DNA from: Psychromonas sp. 14N.309.X.WAT.B.A12 | Lineage (GTDB): Bacteria; Pseudomonadota; Gammaproteobacteria; Enterobacterales; Psychromonadaceae | NCBI RefSeq assembly: GCF_030397575.1 | Contig: NZ_JAPNXS010000001.1 | Span: forward strand, 558,001-622,000 | Direction of reading: 5' to 3' | Length of the DNA stretch: 64,000 bases | Made by a program: the position numbers and the translations under genes | The notes under the pieces: generated by a model | Databases searched by the model: none | Seen by the model: the letters and a program-made list of their open reading frames with translations, nothing else | Told to the model about the DNA's origin: nothing | In this document: piece after piece, positions 35,577 to 44,089 of the stretch | Position numbering within the stretch: the first letter of the stretch is position 1 | Layout: the number at the start of each line of letters is the position of its first letter

Positions 35577-36041
35577 ATGGATAATAAATTAGTACGTGAA
35601 GATCCTCTAACTGTTGGTTCAGTTGCCAAACGCTGTGCTGTAAAAGTGTCTACGCTGCATTTTTATGAAAGCAAAGGGCTTATTAAAAGTACCCGTAACA
35701 TTGGCAACCAACGCCGTTATAATAGACAAGTATTACGTCGTGTATCACTTATTAAAGCAGCACAAAAAATGGGAATAACACTATCAGAAATTAAAGAACA
35801 ATTAGATACATTAAACGGTAAAACTGCACCAAACCAGGAAGACTGGCAACGGTTATCAATGCATTGGAAAGACAGTTTAAATGAGCGAATTCAAAGTATG
35901 CAAAAATTGCGCGATTACTTATCTGGTTGTATTGGTTGCGGTTGTCTATCAATGGATGCTTGTCCGCTTTACAACGAGAACGACAAACTAGCAACAATAG
36001 GAAATGGTGCAGTTTTAATTGATAATCTAGCGGTTAAATAA
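35577..36041 (+). CDS. soxR: Redox-sensing transcriptional activator SoxR
   Basis: 154 residues. MerR-type winged helix at the N-terminus (LTVGSVAKRCAVKVSTLHFYESKGLIKSTRNIGNQRRYNR), a dimerisation helix, and the [2Fe-2S] cluster motif C-X2-C-X-C-X5-C (C118, C121, C123, C129). SoxR is oxidised by redox-cycling drugs and superoxide and then activates its target promoter. No soxS is present here; the divergent VOC gene has the SoxR box, so the regulator appears to act directly on an effector gene, as in many non-enteric bacteria. Confidence 0.96.
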   Translation: MDNKLVREDPLTVGSVAKRCAVKVSTLHFYESKGLIKSTRNIGNQRRYNRQVLRRVSLIKAAQKMGITLSEIKEQLDTLNGKTAPNQEDWQRLSMHWKDSLNERIQSMQKLRDYLSGCIGCGCLSMDACPLYNENDKLATIGNGAVLIDNLAVK

Positions 36042-36272
36042 ACACTATTTAAAGATGAAAATCCCCTGACGTCTGCTAAAAATATTTTATATCTATACGC
36101 ATTCTCGCAATTGTTGATAAGGCCTATCGGAAGCGACATTTGAACTTGGCGAGGCTGAGTTATAACAATTCTCCTTTAGCATGTAAATACTACATAACTA
36201 AAGATAAAAGAGTAATGATGAATAGTTAAAGCTAATGGTGCAGACCTTTAACGCGCCTTCGAAACAATACTG

Positions 36273-36680
36273 TTACAACTTAGGCTCTGGTAATATGGGG
36301 GGTGTACTATCCATATAAGTTAGGAAATTAGACCATATTTCATGAGTCCGCTGTTTTGTCAGTTTTGTTTTACAACTTAAAGACATTACCCCTCTTATTG
36401 TGCCACCACGCCACTGAGTATAGATAGCGTCACAATGCGCTTTTTCATACAATAACCATGCTTGTTGAGCTGAAACAATCGACTTAATCAGCTTAGGGTC
36501 ACCTTTATTATGCTCCTTGCTTTTGTTTAGATATTTATTCAATATCGATTGTGCTTTTTCTAGTTCAACGCCTGCACAATAATTGATATCTAACGTGCTT
36601 ATCGCTTTGTTACAGTCAATATCATCACTTAAAGCGTTTATAGAGTAGACACTAAGCAGTACGATAAAAAGTTTCTTCAT
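36273..36680 (-). CDS. LprI/DUF1311-family exported protein
   Basis: 135 residues. Signal peptide (cleavage near NALS/DD, residue 18). The mature part fits the LprI/DUF1311 pattern with four Cys expected to form disulfides (IDCNKA, INYCAGVELEKAQSILNKYLNKS, QQAWLLYEKAHCDAIY, MSLSCKTKLTKQRTHEI). Some family members inhibit lysozyme; this is not shown here. Single gene, near a soxR gene on the other strand. Confidence 0.82.
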   Translation of the reverse strand: MKKLFIVLLSVYSINALSDDIDCNKAISTLDINYCAGVELEKAQSILNKYLNKSKEHNKGDPKLIKSIVSAQQAWLLYEKAHCDAIYTQWRGGTIRGVMSLSCKTKLTKQRTHEIWSNFLTYMDSTPPILPEPKL

Positions 36681-36763
36681 TGGAGTTCCGTTAATACAAT
36701 AGCAGCATTATCATAGCCTGTATTTTGTGGTTATGTTTGATTGCCATTTATATATCCATTTAC

Positions 36764-37173
36764 TCAAGTGTTAATACCATCTGTTCGCTCAAGCACCCAG
36801 CATCTTGGATTATTTGAATACCCTATTTGTTCATAATAAAGGTTTGCTGTAGGCGCTGAAATCAGGATTAATTTACAGCTCTTATTCAATTGCCTCTGTG
36901 TTAATATTTGTAATTGTTTACCAATGCCACATTGTTGAAATACTTTATCTATGGCTAAATCTGAAAGGTAACAAGCATAATGAAAATCAGTTATTGACCG
37001 AGCTATACCAACTAAGCGATCTTGACGCCATGCTGTTATTATTAAATTACTATTTGAGAGCATACCATTCAAACACACCGAATCATTGATTGGGCGACGT
37101 TCACTTAATGTCGATTGAATCAATAAATCTCGAAACTGCTCAACAGATATAGACTCATTAATTCAATATCCAT
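36764..37173 (-). pseudogene. GNAT acetyltransferase gene with a 5' frameshift
   Basis: The long frame (from 37123) gives a GNAT fold: LIITAWRQDRLVGIARSITDFHYACYLSDLAIDKVFQQCGIGKQLQILTQ with the acetyl-CoA loop. Upstream of its first TTG the same frame continues as NESISVEQFRDLLIQ without a start codon. A good ATG at 37171-37173 begins MDIEL in another frame. Adding one A to TTAAT near 37157-37161 would join them into MDIELNESISVEQF, the expected first strand of such proteins. So a single-base deletion appears to have disrupted the 5' end. A shorter protein from TTG could still be made, but it would lack strand 1. Confidence 0.7.
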
Positions 37174-37600
37174 ATAACCTTTAAACCTCATAGTCAATTA
37201 GTCAGAGCTTACTTATATCCGCGTGGAGAAAGCTAACCATTCAATTTATTTAAATTAGATAATAGAATATCAATTTTAATCGACTAATCAATGCCTTATA
37301 AACCAATAAAAAGCTAAATCATACAGATAAGCAAGCCGGCGTTTACCAATTAGGCTTATATTAACTTGTAAAAACAGTTAATTAAGCTGAACACTTTTAT
37401 TAACAATTATGCCATTGCTAAAACAATGTAATTTTAACAATTTACTTTGAACATTTTTCATTATTTAGCATTGAAAATCTATTGCCTCATACTTACAAGA
37501 AAAAATAAACCATTATAATCAACATCTTAATGTAAATTACAAAGCTGGCATTGCCTTTGCTATGTTATAAATACGTATGCAATAAAGAGGTAACTGTTAA
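37174..37600. other. Upstream region of the aldehyde dehydrogenase gene
   Basis: 427 bases, very AT-rich, no coding frame of note. I see no clear promoter, operator or hairpin beyond the RBS (AGAGGT) nine bases before the next gene. Confidence 0.35.
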
Positions 37601-38986
37601 ATGAGTAATTCAATACAAACGATCAACCCTTTTACTGAGAAACAATTAAAAGAATATACTTTGATGAGCCATCAAGAGGCTAAAAATGCGGTGAGTAATG
37701 CAGATGATTGCTTTGATGAATGGAAGCTTGTTCCTATTGCAGAGCGTGCAAAACTTGCTAACAAATTAGCTGAGGTAATCGAAGAAAATCGCGATGAATT
37801 AATTGAATTAATGGTCACTGAAATGGGCAAGGTTCAATCACAAGGTGAAGGAGAAGTCACACTTTGTGCGAATATTTGTAAATATACTGCCGACATTGCG
37901 GAGCAAGAATTAGCCAATGAAACACGCGACTATGAAGGCGGTAAAGCAGTAATCACCTACCAACCTATTGGTGTTATTTTAGGCATTCAACCTTGGAACT
38001 TTCCGTTATATCAAGTCATTAGATACAGTATCACTAATTTGGTTGCAGGTAATACTACGGTGATGAAACATGCGTCAAATGTATTTGGTATGGCTGAAAA
38101 AATACAGTCTCTATTTGATCAAGCAGGCTTCCCAAAATATGCCTACCAATCATTATTAATTGATGGGAAAACGGCAAGTAAGCTAATCAGCCATGAAGGG
38201 ATTAAAGGTGTTACATTCACAGGTAGCGATAAAATTGGTAAAAAAGTAGCTAAAGAAGCGGCTAAACGCAGTAAGAAAACAGTATTAGAATTAGGTAGCA
38301 ATGATGCTTATATCGTATTAGATGATGCAGATTTGTCACTTGCAGTTGAAACGTGTGTTAAAGGTCGTGTGGTCAATAATGGTCAAACTTGTGTATCAGC
38401 CAAACGTTTTATCGTCACTGAAAAAAACTACAATAAGTTTAAGGAGGAATTCACAAAAGCGATGTCCTCGCTTAAAACGGGTGCCCCTAAAGCTGATGAT
38501 ACTGACATCGGTCCAATGGCAAGAAAAGACTTACGTGAAAAATTGCACCAACAAGTCACTGAATCTATTGAAGCTGGAGCAACTGTTATTTGTGGCTGTA
38601 AAATCCCAGATGGTAAAGGTTACTTTTACCCAGCCTCTATCTTAGAAAATGTAACACCTGGTATGCCTGCCTACGACGATGAGTTATTCGGCCCAGTAGC
38701 AGCACTTATTAAGGCTAAAGACAATGATGATGCCATGCGTATCGCAAATGATTCACGCTATGGCTTAGGGGGTGGTATCTTTTCCAAAGATGAAGATAAA
38801 GCGACAGAACTGGCCATTAAACACTTTGATACTGGTATGGTAAATATCAATGGTTTTGCTTTATCGCAACCAAATCTACCTTTCGGTGGTGTAAAAAGCA
38901 GTGGTTATGGCCGAGAGCATGGTGGTTTTGGGATAAAAGAGTTCGTTAATATCAAATCAGTAATGGTCGCTAAAACAGCGGAATAG
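37601..38986 (+). CDS. sad: NAD(P)-dependent aldehyde dehydrogenase, succinate-semialdehyde type (Sad-like)
   Basis: 461 residues, matching the length of E. coli Sad/YneI. Catalytic residues are present: the general base Glu in TVLELGSNDAY (E230) and the nucleophile Cys in NNGQTCVSAKR (C264). The cofactor-binding and oxyanion parts (GIQPWNFPLYQVIRYSITNLVAGNTTVMKH; TFTGSDKIGKK) are normal. GSNDAY resembles Sad/GabD-type enzymes. It likely oxidises succinic semialdehyde or a similar short aldehyde to the acid. It stands alone, so substrate evidence is only by family. A terminator lies downstream. Confidence 0.85.
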   Translation: MSNSIQTINPFTEKQLKEYTLMSHQEAKNAVSNADDCFDEWKLVPIAERAKLANKLAEVIEENRDELIELMVTEMGKVQSQGEGEVTLCANICKYTADIAEQELANETRDYEGGKAVITYQPIGVILGIQPWNFPLYQVIRYSITNLVAGNTTVMKHASNVFGMAEKIQSLFDQAGFPKYAYQSLLIDGKTASKLISHEGIKGVTFTGSDKIGKKVAKEAAKRSKKTVLELGSNDAYIVLDDADLSLAVETCVKGRVVNNGQTCVSAKRFIVTEKNYNKFKEEFTKAMSSLKTGAPKADDTDIGPMARKDLREKLHQQVTESIEAGATVICGCKIPDGKGYFYPASILENVTPGMPAYDDELFGPVAALIKAKDNDDAMRIANDSRYGLGGGIFSKDEDKATELAIKHFDTGMVNINGFALSQPNLPFGGVKSSGYGREHGGFGIKEFVNIKSVMVAKTAE

Positions 38987-39014
38987 ACATTAAACAGAGG
39001 CTTTGCTCTGCCTC

Positions 39015-39090
39015 CCACTGGCTAGACTTGGACATAGCCAGTGGATTCATTAGCGTGACAGGTTATTGATTGGAATGATCTGTCACGTTT
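39015..39090 (+). terminator. Two hairpins in the convergent gap after the aldehyde dehydrogenase
   Basis: Perfect 10-bp stem CCACTGGCTA/TAGCCAGTGG (39015-39044), then perfect 8-bp stem CGTGACAG/CTGTCACG (39054-39087) with an 18-nt loop and TTT tail. Likely terminators for the convergent genes. Confidence 0.65.
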
Positions 39091-39123
39091 CTAACAAGAG
39101 AATGTATCTCAAATCATTTAATA

Positions 39124-39882
39124 TTACTTAATTTTCACCCCTAACGACAATGAAACTAAAGTCCCAACTACTATAGTGATCACCATCGATAATAAAGAAC
39201 CAATCAACACATATTCTGTCATACTCCGATCGCCTGACTTACTTAACTCACCGAATCTAAAGATAGACTTAGCCGCTAATACAAACCCTACTGCTGCATA
39301 ACTTCCCACTAGGGTAAAGGTGAGTATTAACACACGCTCTAAATAACCAATTAATTCACCACCAGCCACCAGTCCATTGGTATTCGCATTATTACCAGTA
39401 TTTGTTATTGGGTACTTTTTTAACACAGTGCCAATAACAATTGAAGTTGGTTTAAGGATTAACAAGTAAGCGAAGACCACCATTAAGCCATCAAAAAACT
39501 TATCGTGCTTTAATACACTCTCAATAGTCACTCCCTTTGTCATATAAAAGGCAATCACTGTTAATAACAACGCATACAAAGTTTGTTGAAATACAAAATA
39601 GGAGAATCTATCCCCTTTCTCTGCTGTTGCCTTCCATAAATCCAGGATTACATGACTAACCGTCACAACAGCGACCAAATAAGCCGTTGTTTTTAAATCA
39701 AATGCTAACAGCCAAGCAGGCAAAAATATTGAGACGCCATGTAATAATGAATTAAGGTACAGTTCAGGTGAACGAGCTCTAGTTTCTTTCTTAATCTCTG
39801 TCCAACGTTTAGGTTGGAGGTAAAATTCACAAATGATATGCATCAGCATTAAGGAAATAACAATATTATAAAAATCAAGCAT
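39124..39882 (-). CDS. DUF3307 integral membrane protein
   Basis: 252 residues with about six hydrophobic segments and a conserved start (MHIICEFYLQPKRWTEIKKE, NSLLHGVSIFLPAWLL, VSHVILDLWKA), which I recognise as DUF3307. The function is unknown; His and Asp within membrane segments (HVILDLWK) are notable. It overlaps the end of the SatD-like gene by eight bases, so the pair is translationally coupled. Confidence 0.78.
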   Translation of the reverse strand: MLDFYNIVISLMLMHIICEFYLQPKRWTEIKKETRARSPELYLNSLLHGVSIFLPAWLLAFDLKTTAYLVAVVTVSHVILDLWKATAEKGDRFSYFVFQQTLYALLLTVIAFYMTKGVTIESVLKHDKFFDGLMVVFAYLLILKPTSIVIGTVLKKYPITNTGNNANTNGLVAGGELIGYLERVLILTFTLVGSYAAVGFVLAAKSIFRFGELSKSGDRSMTEYVLIGSLLSMVITIVVGTLVSLSLGVKIK

Positions 39883-40525
39883 ACTTAAGCTCCATGACTT
39901 GCTTATTAAACTTCATGTTAAGCGCCTTGATAAGCGGCCAACCTGACGCTTTTAGTGATTTGCTAGCGGTAGCTGTGGCAATATCCAGTTGTTCCGCTAA
40001 CTCACTAATGCTTAACTCATCTTGGTGTTGAAGCATTGGTAGCATTACTTCACATTGTCGAGCAGTTAGCTCAGTTAATTGCTTATCAAGATATTTAAAC
40101 AGTAATTCAAATTGCTCGGTCAAATTTGGATGTTCACAATTAAAAAGCAACCGTTCGTTTCTTAATCCTTTTAACCCTCTTCCAGACAACACAAAAGCTT
40201 CACCCATTGATTCCGAAATTAACGCTCGTAAGTCAGCATTTGCAGCAATGGCAAAACTAATACGACTATCAAAAGCCTTGCCAAGCGCTTTAATACCAAG
40301 TCGATATACAATGGTATACCTAAGTACATGCTCAATATCATGAACGACAGACTGAAACTCATCACCACGTTCAATACGATGCGCATTGGATGCGTTTACT
40401 TCCGTTATCCACCCTTGAATATCTTTAATGCGTATGAGTAATTGTTCAAACTGTTTAGAGCTCAATTTCGTTGAGCTAACAATATCACCACTGATCACTG
40501 CAATAGGTTTAGAAATAGGATTCAC
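39875..40525 (-). CDS. SatD-like protein with C-terminal helix-turn-helix
   Basis: About 216 residues from the GTG at 40525, which has AAAGGAG seven bases upstream; the TTG reading from 40549 does not. The N-terminal half fits the SatD family (ISKPIAVISGDIVSSTKL...RIERGDEFQSVVHD...SRISFAIAANADLRALISESMGEAFVLSGRGLKGLR). The C-terminal part is a helix-turn-helix (LTARQCEVMLPMLQHQDELSISELAEQLDIATATASKSLKASGW). It is followed by an overlapping DUF3307 gene and preceded by three operator-like repeats, so it probably regulates its own two-gene operon. The signal sensed is unknown. Confidence 0.8.
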   Translation of the reverse strand: MNPISKPIAVISGDIVSSTKLSSKQFEQLLIRIKDIQGWITEVNASNAHRIERGDEFQSVVHDIEHVLRYTIVYRLGIKALGKAFDSRISFAIAANADLRALISESMGEAFVLSGRGLKGLRNERLLFNCEHPNLTEQFELLFKYLDKQLTELTARQCEVMLPMLQHQDELSISELAEQLDIATATASKSLKASGWPLIKALNMKFNKQVMELKYA

Positions 40526-40556
40526 ATTAACACTCCTTTCAGTATCCAAATATTAA

Positions 40557-40640
40557 TTTAGCCCTTTTCGGCTAAAAGTGCAAATTTAGCTATTTATGGC
40601 TAAATAATGCAATATTGCTATTTCTGGCTAAATAGAGCGA
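40557..40640. promoter_or_regulatory. Three operator repeats with 28-bp period upstream of satD
   Basis: Three copies of an inverted repeat of the form TTTAGCY-N6-GGCTAAA at 40557-40576, 40585-40604 and 40613-40632. Starts are exactly 28 bases apart; the first copy is a perfect palindrome and the third has a degenerate left arm. They begin 32 bases before the GTG start. Likely binding sites for the SatD-like helix-turn-helix protein. Confidence 0.75.
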
Positions 40641-40753
40641 TAACATGAATTAATACTAATAATTATTTTGAGCGAGTTAAACGAATTAAAGAGGGTTAAA
40701 CGTTTATTATATTGAGCTTGTATTTTAATAAAACTTAATTGCAGTACTGATAA

Positions 40754-42754
40754 CTAATCATCTATTGTCTGCGCGATATAAAGCAAATCTTTTTTTATTT
40801 CGATAAAAGCATCAACTACATCTGGGTCAAAGTGTTCACCTGACGCCTGTTTAATATAACTAAAGGTGTCTTCAAAACTCACTGCATTTTTATAAATACG
40901 CTTATTAATCAATGCGTCAAATACATCAGCGACAGCCATTACTCTAGCGGATAGAGGAATAGCATCGCCCTTCAGCCCTAATGGATAACCACTTCCATCC
41001 CACTTTTCATGATGATAATTTGCAATTTCTACCGCAATATTAAGGTAAGGATTGGGGCCTAGTTTCTTAATAGTTTGTCTTAAAATATCGCCACCTAAAG
41101 CAGCATGAGTTCTCATAATAACCAGTTCATCGGTAGATAATTTACCCGGTTTAAGTAAAATATGATCGGGAATTCCTACTTTTCCTATATCGTGTAAAGG
41201 CGATGCGGCAGAAACAAATTGAATATAGTCATCATTAATTTCATGTTTATATTTAGGGTTTTTCTGTAGCTGTTTAATCAGCGTTTTAACATATAATCGA
41301 GTTCTGGTTATATGTCCGCCTGTTTCAGAATCCCTTAATTCCGCTACTGTTGCCATACAATCAATGATAGATAGATTAGCGTTAGCAATAGCATTTTGTA
41401 CAGAGGCTAACTGCCTTTCTGAGCGATAATATTTTAAAGTCGTCATTACAATAAAGCTTGTTATTAAGCTAACGATAGAAATAAATGGAGATAGGTAAAC
41501 CTGCGCATTATAAAGTAGGATTGGCGGCAGGATCAGTAACATACAAAATAATGAAACAGCAGATATATTTAAAGCCGTCACGTTTTTTCTGGCCATTAAT
41601 AAAGAGAGTAATGCACCAATGACTAGGATCATAATCGACTCTAGTTGCTCAAACCACACAGGTAGGGTTAACACATCCCCACTGATTACATTGTCGATTA
41701 ACGTTGCATGTAATTCAATGTTAGGAAAAACAGGATCTAAGTAAGTATTAGAAACATCATTCAATGCTGATGCCGTTGCTCCGAGTAACACTATTTTTCC
41801 GGTAAAGTAATCAGGTGAAATAGTGCCACTCAATAACTTCAGCATTGGAATCGTTTGATAGTGACGCCCTTTCCCTCTAAAGTTTAAAAGTGCATCACCA
41901 GATTGATCAACGGGGATATGATTATTATGTAACTGAACCGTAGCCCCTAAACCCCTATTCTTGATAGTAAACTCACTGCCTAAAGTAACCGTTAGCCCAG
42001 CAAGAGAGAGACTTGGTATTAATTGATTATTATATTGTTTTACAATAGGGATCCGTCTTACTAGACCATCTTTATCTATGCTGGGATTAATAAATCCAGT
42101 TGAAGCACTGTGTTGGTAAAACTGCCGTAAAGGGCAAATGATGCCGTTATAATATTCAAGGTTTAGGTTGGTTAGGCTATTTCCTCCTCTATCAACATTG
42201 ATTGATTTATCACTGGATTTTTCGAGATAGCGATTGACGCATTGAACTTGTTGACTCACTTTGTGTTGAGAAAGTAAAGAAGGAAGAATGACAGGTGCAC
42301 CATCAATGACCTGTGAAAAGTAAGTATCATAATCTTTTAACGCTTGTGGAATAGACATCAAATCTAGATCGATTGCAAATTGTGATGCAAAAAGTTGTTG
42401 AATGTTTACTAGAGATGTACGGTCTTTCTCTGATAATAATATATCCATTAAAATAGATGATGGCATACCTTCAATAATGATACGTAATGCTTCAGCAATT
42501 TGAAAACGAGGCCATGGCCATTGACCAATGGCTTCTATACTCTGGTCATCAATATCAATAATGATGATGCTATTATTAGGCTCCGAATGTGGATAATAAC
42601 TGCTATAAAAATCGTATACTTTCCAGTCTAATGTTCTCTCATTAATGGGCGTTGAAATTGTGTAATATGCAAACAAAGTAGCAACAAGAAAACCGGCTAA
42701 TGAGGGTAAGTATTTTGTTAGTTTACTAACAATGGCTTTTAAGTCACTTATCAT
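40754..42754 (-). CDS. CHASE2-sensor HD-GYP phosphodiesterase
   Basis: About 666 residues from the ATG at 42754; a TTG reading from 42778 overlaps the previous gene. Order: one membrane helix near the N-terminus, a large extracytoplasmic CHASE2 domain (IIIIDIDDQSIEAIGQWPWPRFQIA...FTGKIVLLGATASALNDV...), three membrane helices, then a C-terminal HD-GYP domain with SPLHDIGKVGIPDHIL (metal-binding HD), NYHHEKWDGSGYP (HH and GYP). All key HD-GYP residues are intact, so it should hydrolyse cyclic di-GMP or a related dinucleotide in response to an external signal. It is last in a triad with FecR- and OmpA-like genes. Confidence 0.92.
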   Translation of the reverse strand: MISDLKAIVSKLTKYLPSLAGFLVATLFAYYTISTPINERTLDWKVYDFYSSYYPHSEPNNSIIIIDIDDQSIEAIGQWPWPRFQIAEALRIIIEGMPSSILMDILLSEKDRTSLVNIQQLFASQFAIDLDLMSIPQALKDYDTYFSQVIDGAPVILPSLLSQHKVSQQVQCVNRYLEKSSDKSINVDRGGNSLTNLNLEYYNGIICPLRQFYQHSASTGFINPSIDKDGLVRRIPIVKQYNNQLIPSLSLAGLTVTLGSEFTIKNRGLGATVQLHNNHIPVDQSGDALLNFRGKGRHYQTIPMLKLLSGTISPDYFTGKIVLLGATASALNDVSNTYLDPVFPNIELHATLIDNVISGDVLTLPVWFEQLESIMILVIGALLSLLMARKNVTALNISAVSLFCMLLILPPILLYNAQVYLSPFISIVSLITSFIVMTTLKYYRSERQLASVQNAIANANLSIIDCMATVAELRDSETGGHITRTRLYVKTLIKQLQKNPKYKHEINDDYIQFVSAASPLHDIGKVGIPDHILLKPGKLSTDELVIMRTHAALGGDILRQTIKKLGPNPYLNIAVEIANYHHEKWDGSGYPLGLKGDAIPLSARVMAVADVFDALINKRIYKNAVSFEDTFSYIKQASGEHFDPDVVDAFIEIKKDLLYIAQTIDD

Positions 42755-42764
42755 GAATAAGGCA

Positions 42765-43358
42765 TTACCAAATTTCAACTTCTACACGTCTATTTTTTGG
42801 TTCAACCTGTTTATCGGATTTGATCAGTGGATCACTCTCTCCATGTGAATCTATTCTATATTCAGCCTCTTTAATATTCTCAAATTGTAATAATTTAGCA
42901 ACGGCATTTGCTCTTTCAGTAGAAAGCTTCAAATTGTATTCAGTGCTTCCTGCAGCGTCAGAATGACCAATAATATTGATAATAGGTGCTTTTCTTGCCT
43001 TAGCAGCTTCAATAATAGTAGGTACTAGTAATTGAGAGCCATTAAGTAATACCACACCATTACTTTCAAAATAAAGTAGGAATTTTTCTGGTTTTTGAGG
43101 TTGAATGGCGAATAAGGCTGCATGTTGTAACTTTATCTTTTGTAAGTCGACTTGTTCAGGAGGTGTTGGGCTATCAACGTCAGAAGTGACAATTACAGCA
43201 TATCCTTGCTCATCAACAACTTGTGAGCCTGATTCATTTAAAACAATGATTTTGCTATTTTCTTTATCGTCAGGGAGTAACGTCACAGTGGTGGTTGTGG
43301 ACTGAGTAGCACTCAATACCGCAACAAATGCAAAGGTGATAAAAATAAACATTTCCAT
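42765..43358 (-). CDS. OmpA-C-like peptidoglycan-binding protein
   Basis: 197 residues. N-terminal hydrophobic segment (signal or anchor), a linker of about 70 residues, then an OmpA/MotB domain (residues about 95-197) with IINIIGHSDAAGSTEYNLKLSTERANAVAKLL and the C-terminal NRRVEVEIW. The GHSDxxGxxxYNxxLSxxRA pattern binds diaminopimelate in peptidoglycan. Three bases separate it from the fecR-like gene and ten bases from the HD-GYP start. It may anchor the sensor complex to the wall. Confidence 0.88.
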   Translation of the reverse strand: MEMFIFITFAFVAVLSATQSTTTTVTLLPDDKENSKIIVLNESGSQVVDEQGYAVIVTSDVDSPTPPEQVDLQKIKLQHAALFAIQPQKPEKFLLYFESNGVVLLNGSQLLVPTIIEAAKARKAPIINIIGHSDAAGSTEYNLKLSTERANAVAKLLQFENIKEAEYRIDSHGESDPLIKSDKQVEPKNRRVEVEIW

Positions 43359-43361
43359 ATA

Positions 43362-43805
43362 TTAATCCACCTCTACTAAGAACTTTGTACCACGCACACC
43401 GATTGTTGCTTCAGGTGTTTGTACTTTTATTGACTCAGGGGATAATTCGCCAAGTTTACCTGATGAATAAATTGCACTGCCATTTTGGATCATGACATCA
43501 AAGGAGTATTGCTTTTTCTTAGGAGAGAACAAATAACGATTAATAATAACTTGAGAGCTTGGACCAATTGATAACTGCGTACCATCAATAAAGACAAGCC
43601 CAATACTACTGTTGTCCTCTGTATCTATTAAATAACCTTCGTAAACCTTATCATTCAATTGAGCGTCGACTATTGTTGACCCTAATTGGATTGATACTTT
43701 TCCTTGTAAGGCTTTTATAGTGCCTATGTAAGCAGGCTCAGCGACAGCAGAAAAGCAAATAAAAGAAAAAGTAAATATTAAGTAAGAAAATACTCTGAGT
43801 ACCAT
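43362..43805 (-). CDS. Periplasmic FecR-domain protein
   Basis: About 147 residues from the ATG at 43805; another ATG at 43811 abuts the AAGGG site. Signal peptide ends near AVAE. The rest is a FecR domain (GTIKALQGKVSIQLGSTIVDAQLNDKVYEGYLIDTEDNSSIGLVFIDGTQLSIGPSSQVII... and TPEATIGVRGTKFLVEV at the end). Unlike true FecR it has no anti-sigma part or membrane helix, and there is no sigma factor gene nearby. First gene of the FecR-OmpA-CHASE2/HD-GYP operon. Confidence 0.87.
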   Translation of the reverse strand: MVLRVFSYLIFTFSFICFSAVAEPAYIGTIKALQGKVSIQLGSTIVDAQLNDKVYEGYLIDTEDNSSIGLVFIDGTQLSIGPSSQVIINRYLFSPKKKQYSFDVMIQNGSAIYSSGKLGELSPESIKVQTPEATIGVRGTKFLVEVD

Positions 43806-44041
43806 ACACATCCCTTTAGCATGATTTATGAATAAATTTCATTTACAACTATACAAACCTATAATAGATAAACAAAATAATAATACAATAGCATTAAAAT
43901 ATAATTGTGCTGGGGCGGTGTATTTTCTTAACTATTGATTTTAAAGTGGCTGTGTTTACTTTTAATAAGTTAGATCAACTCAAAAAATACAAAGGCATAT
44001 TAATTTTAATCATGAGGACTAGAATCTAGATTTGGACATTA

Positions 44042-44079
44042 AAGAAAATGAAGGCTAAACAATCGCTCGTATAGCCTTC
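44042..44079 (-). terminator. Terminator of the M32 carboxypeptidase gene
   Basis: Perfect 8-bp stem GAAGGCTA/TAGCCTTC (44050-44057, 44072-44079), 14-nt loop, followed on the minus strand by ATTTTCTTT; 11 bases after the M32 stop. The bases between it and the fecR gene (43812-44040) hold no gene. Confidence 0.7.
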
Positions 44080-44089
44080 TTGCCTACGA

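Noticed and set aside
40557-40640. Short CRISPR-like array
   Set aside because: The three 28-bp-spaced units have internally conserved inverted repeats in a promoter position and no spacers or cas genes; they fit operators.
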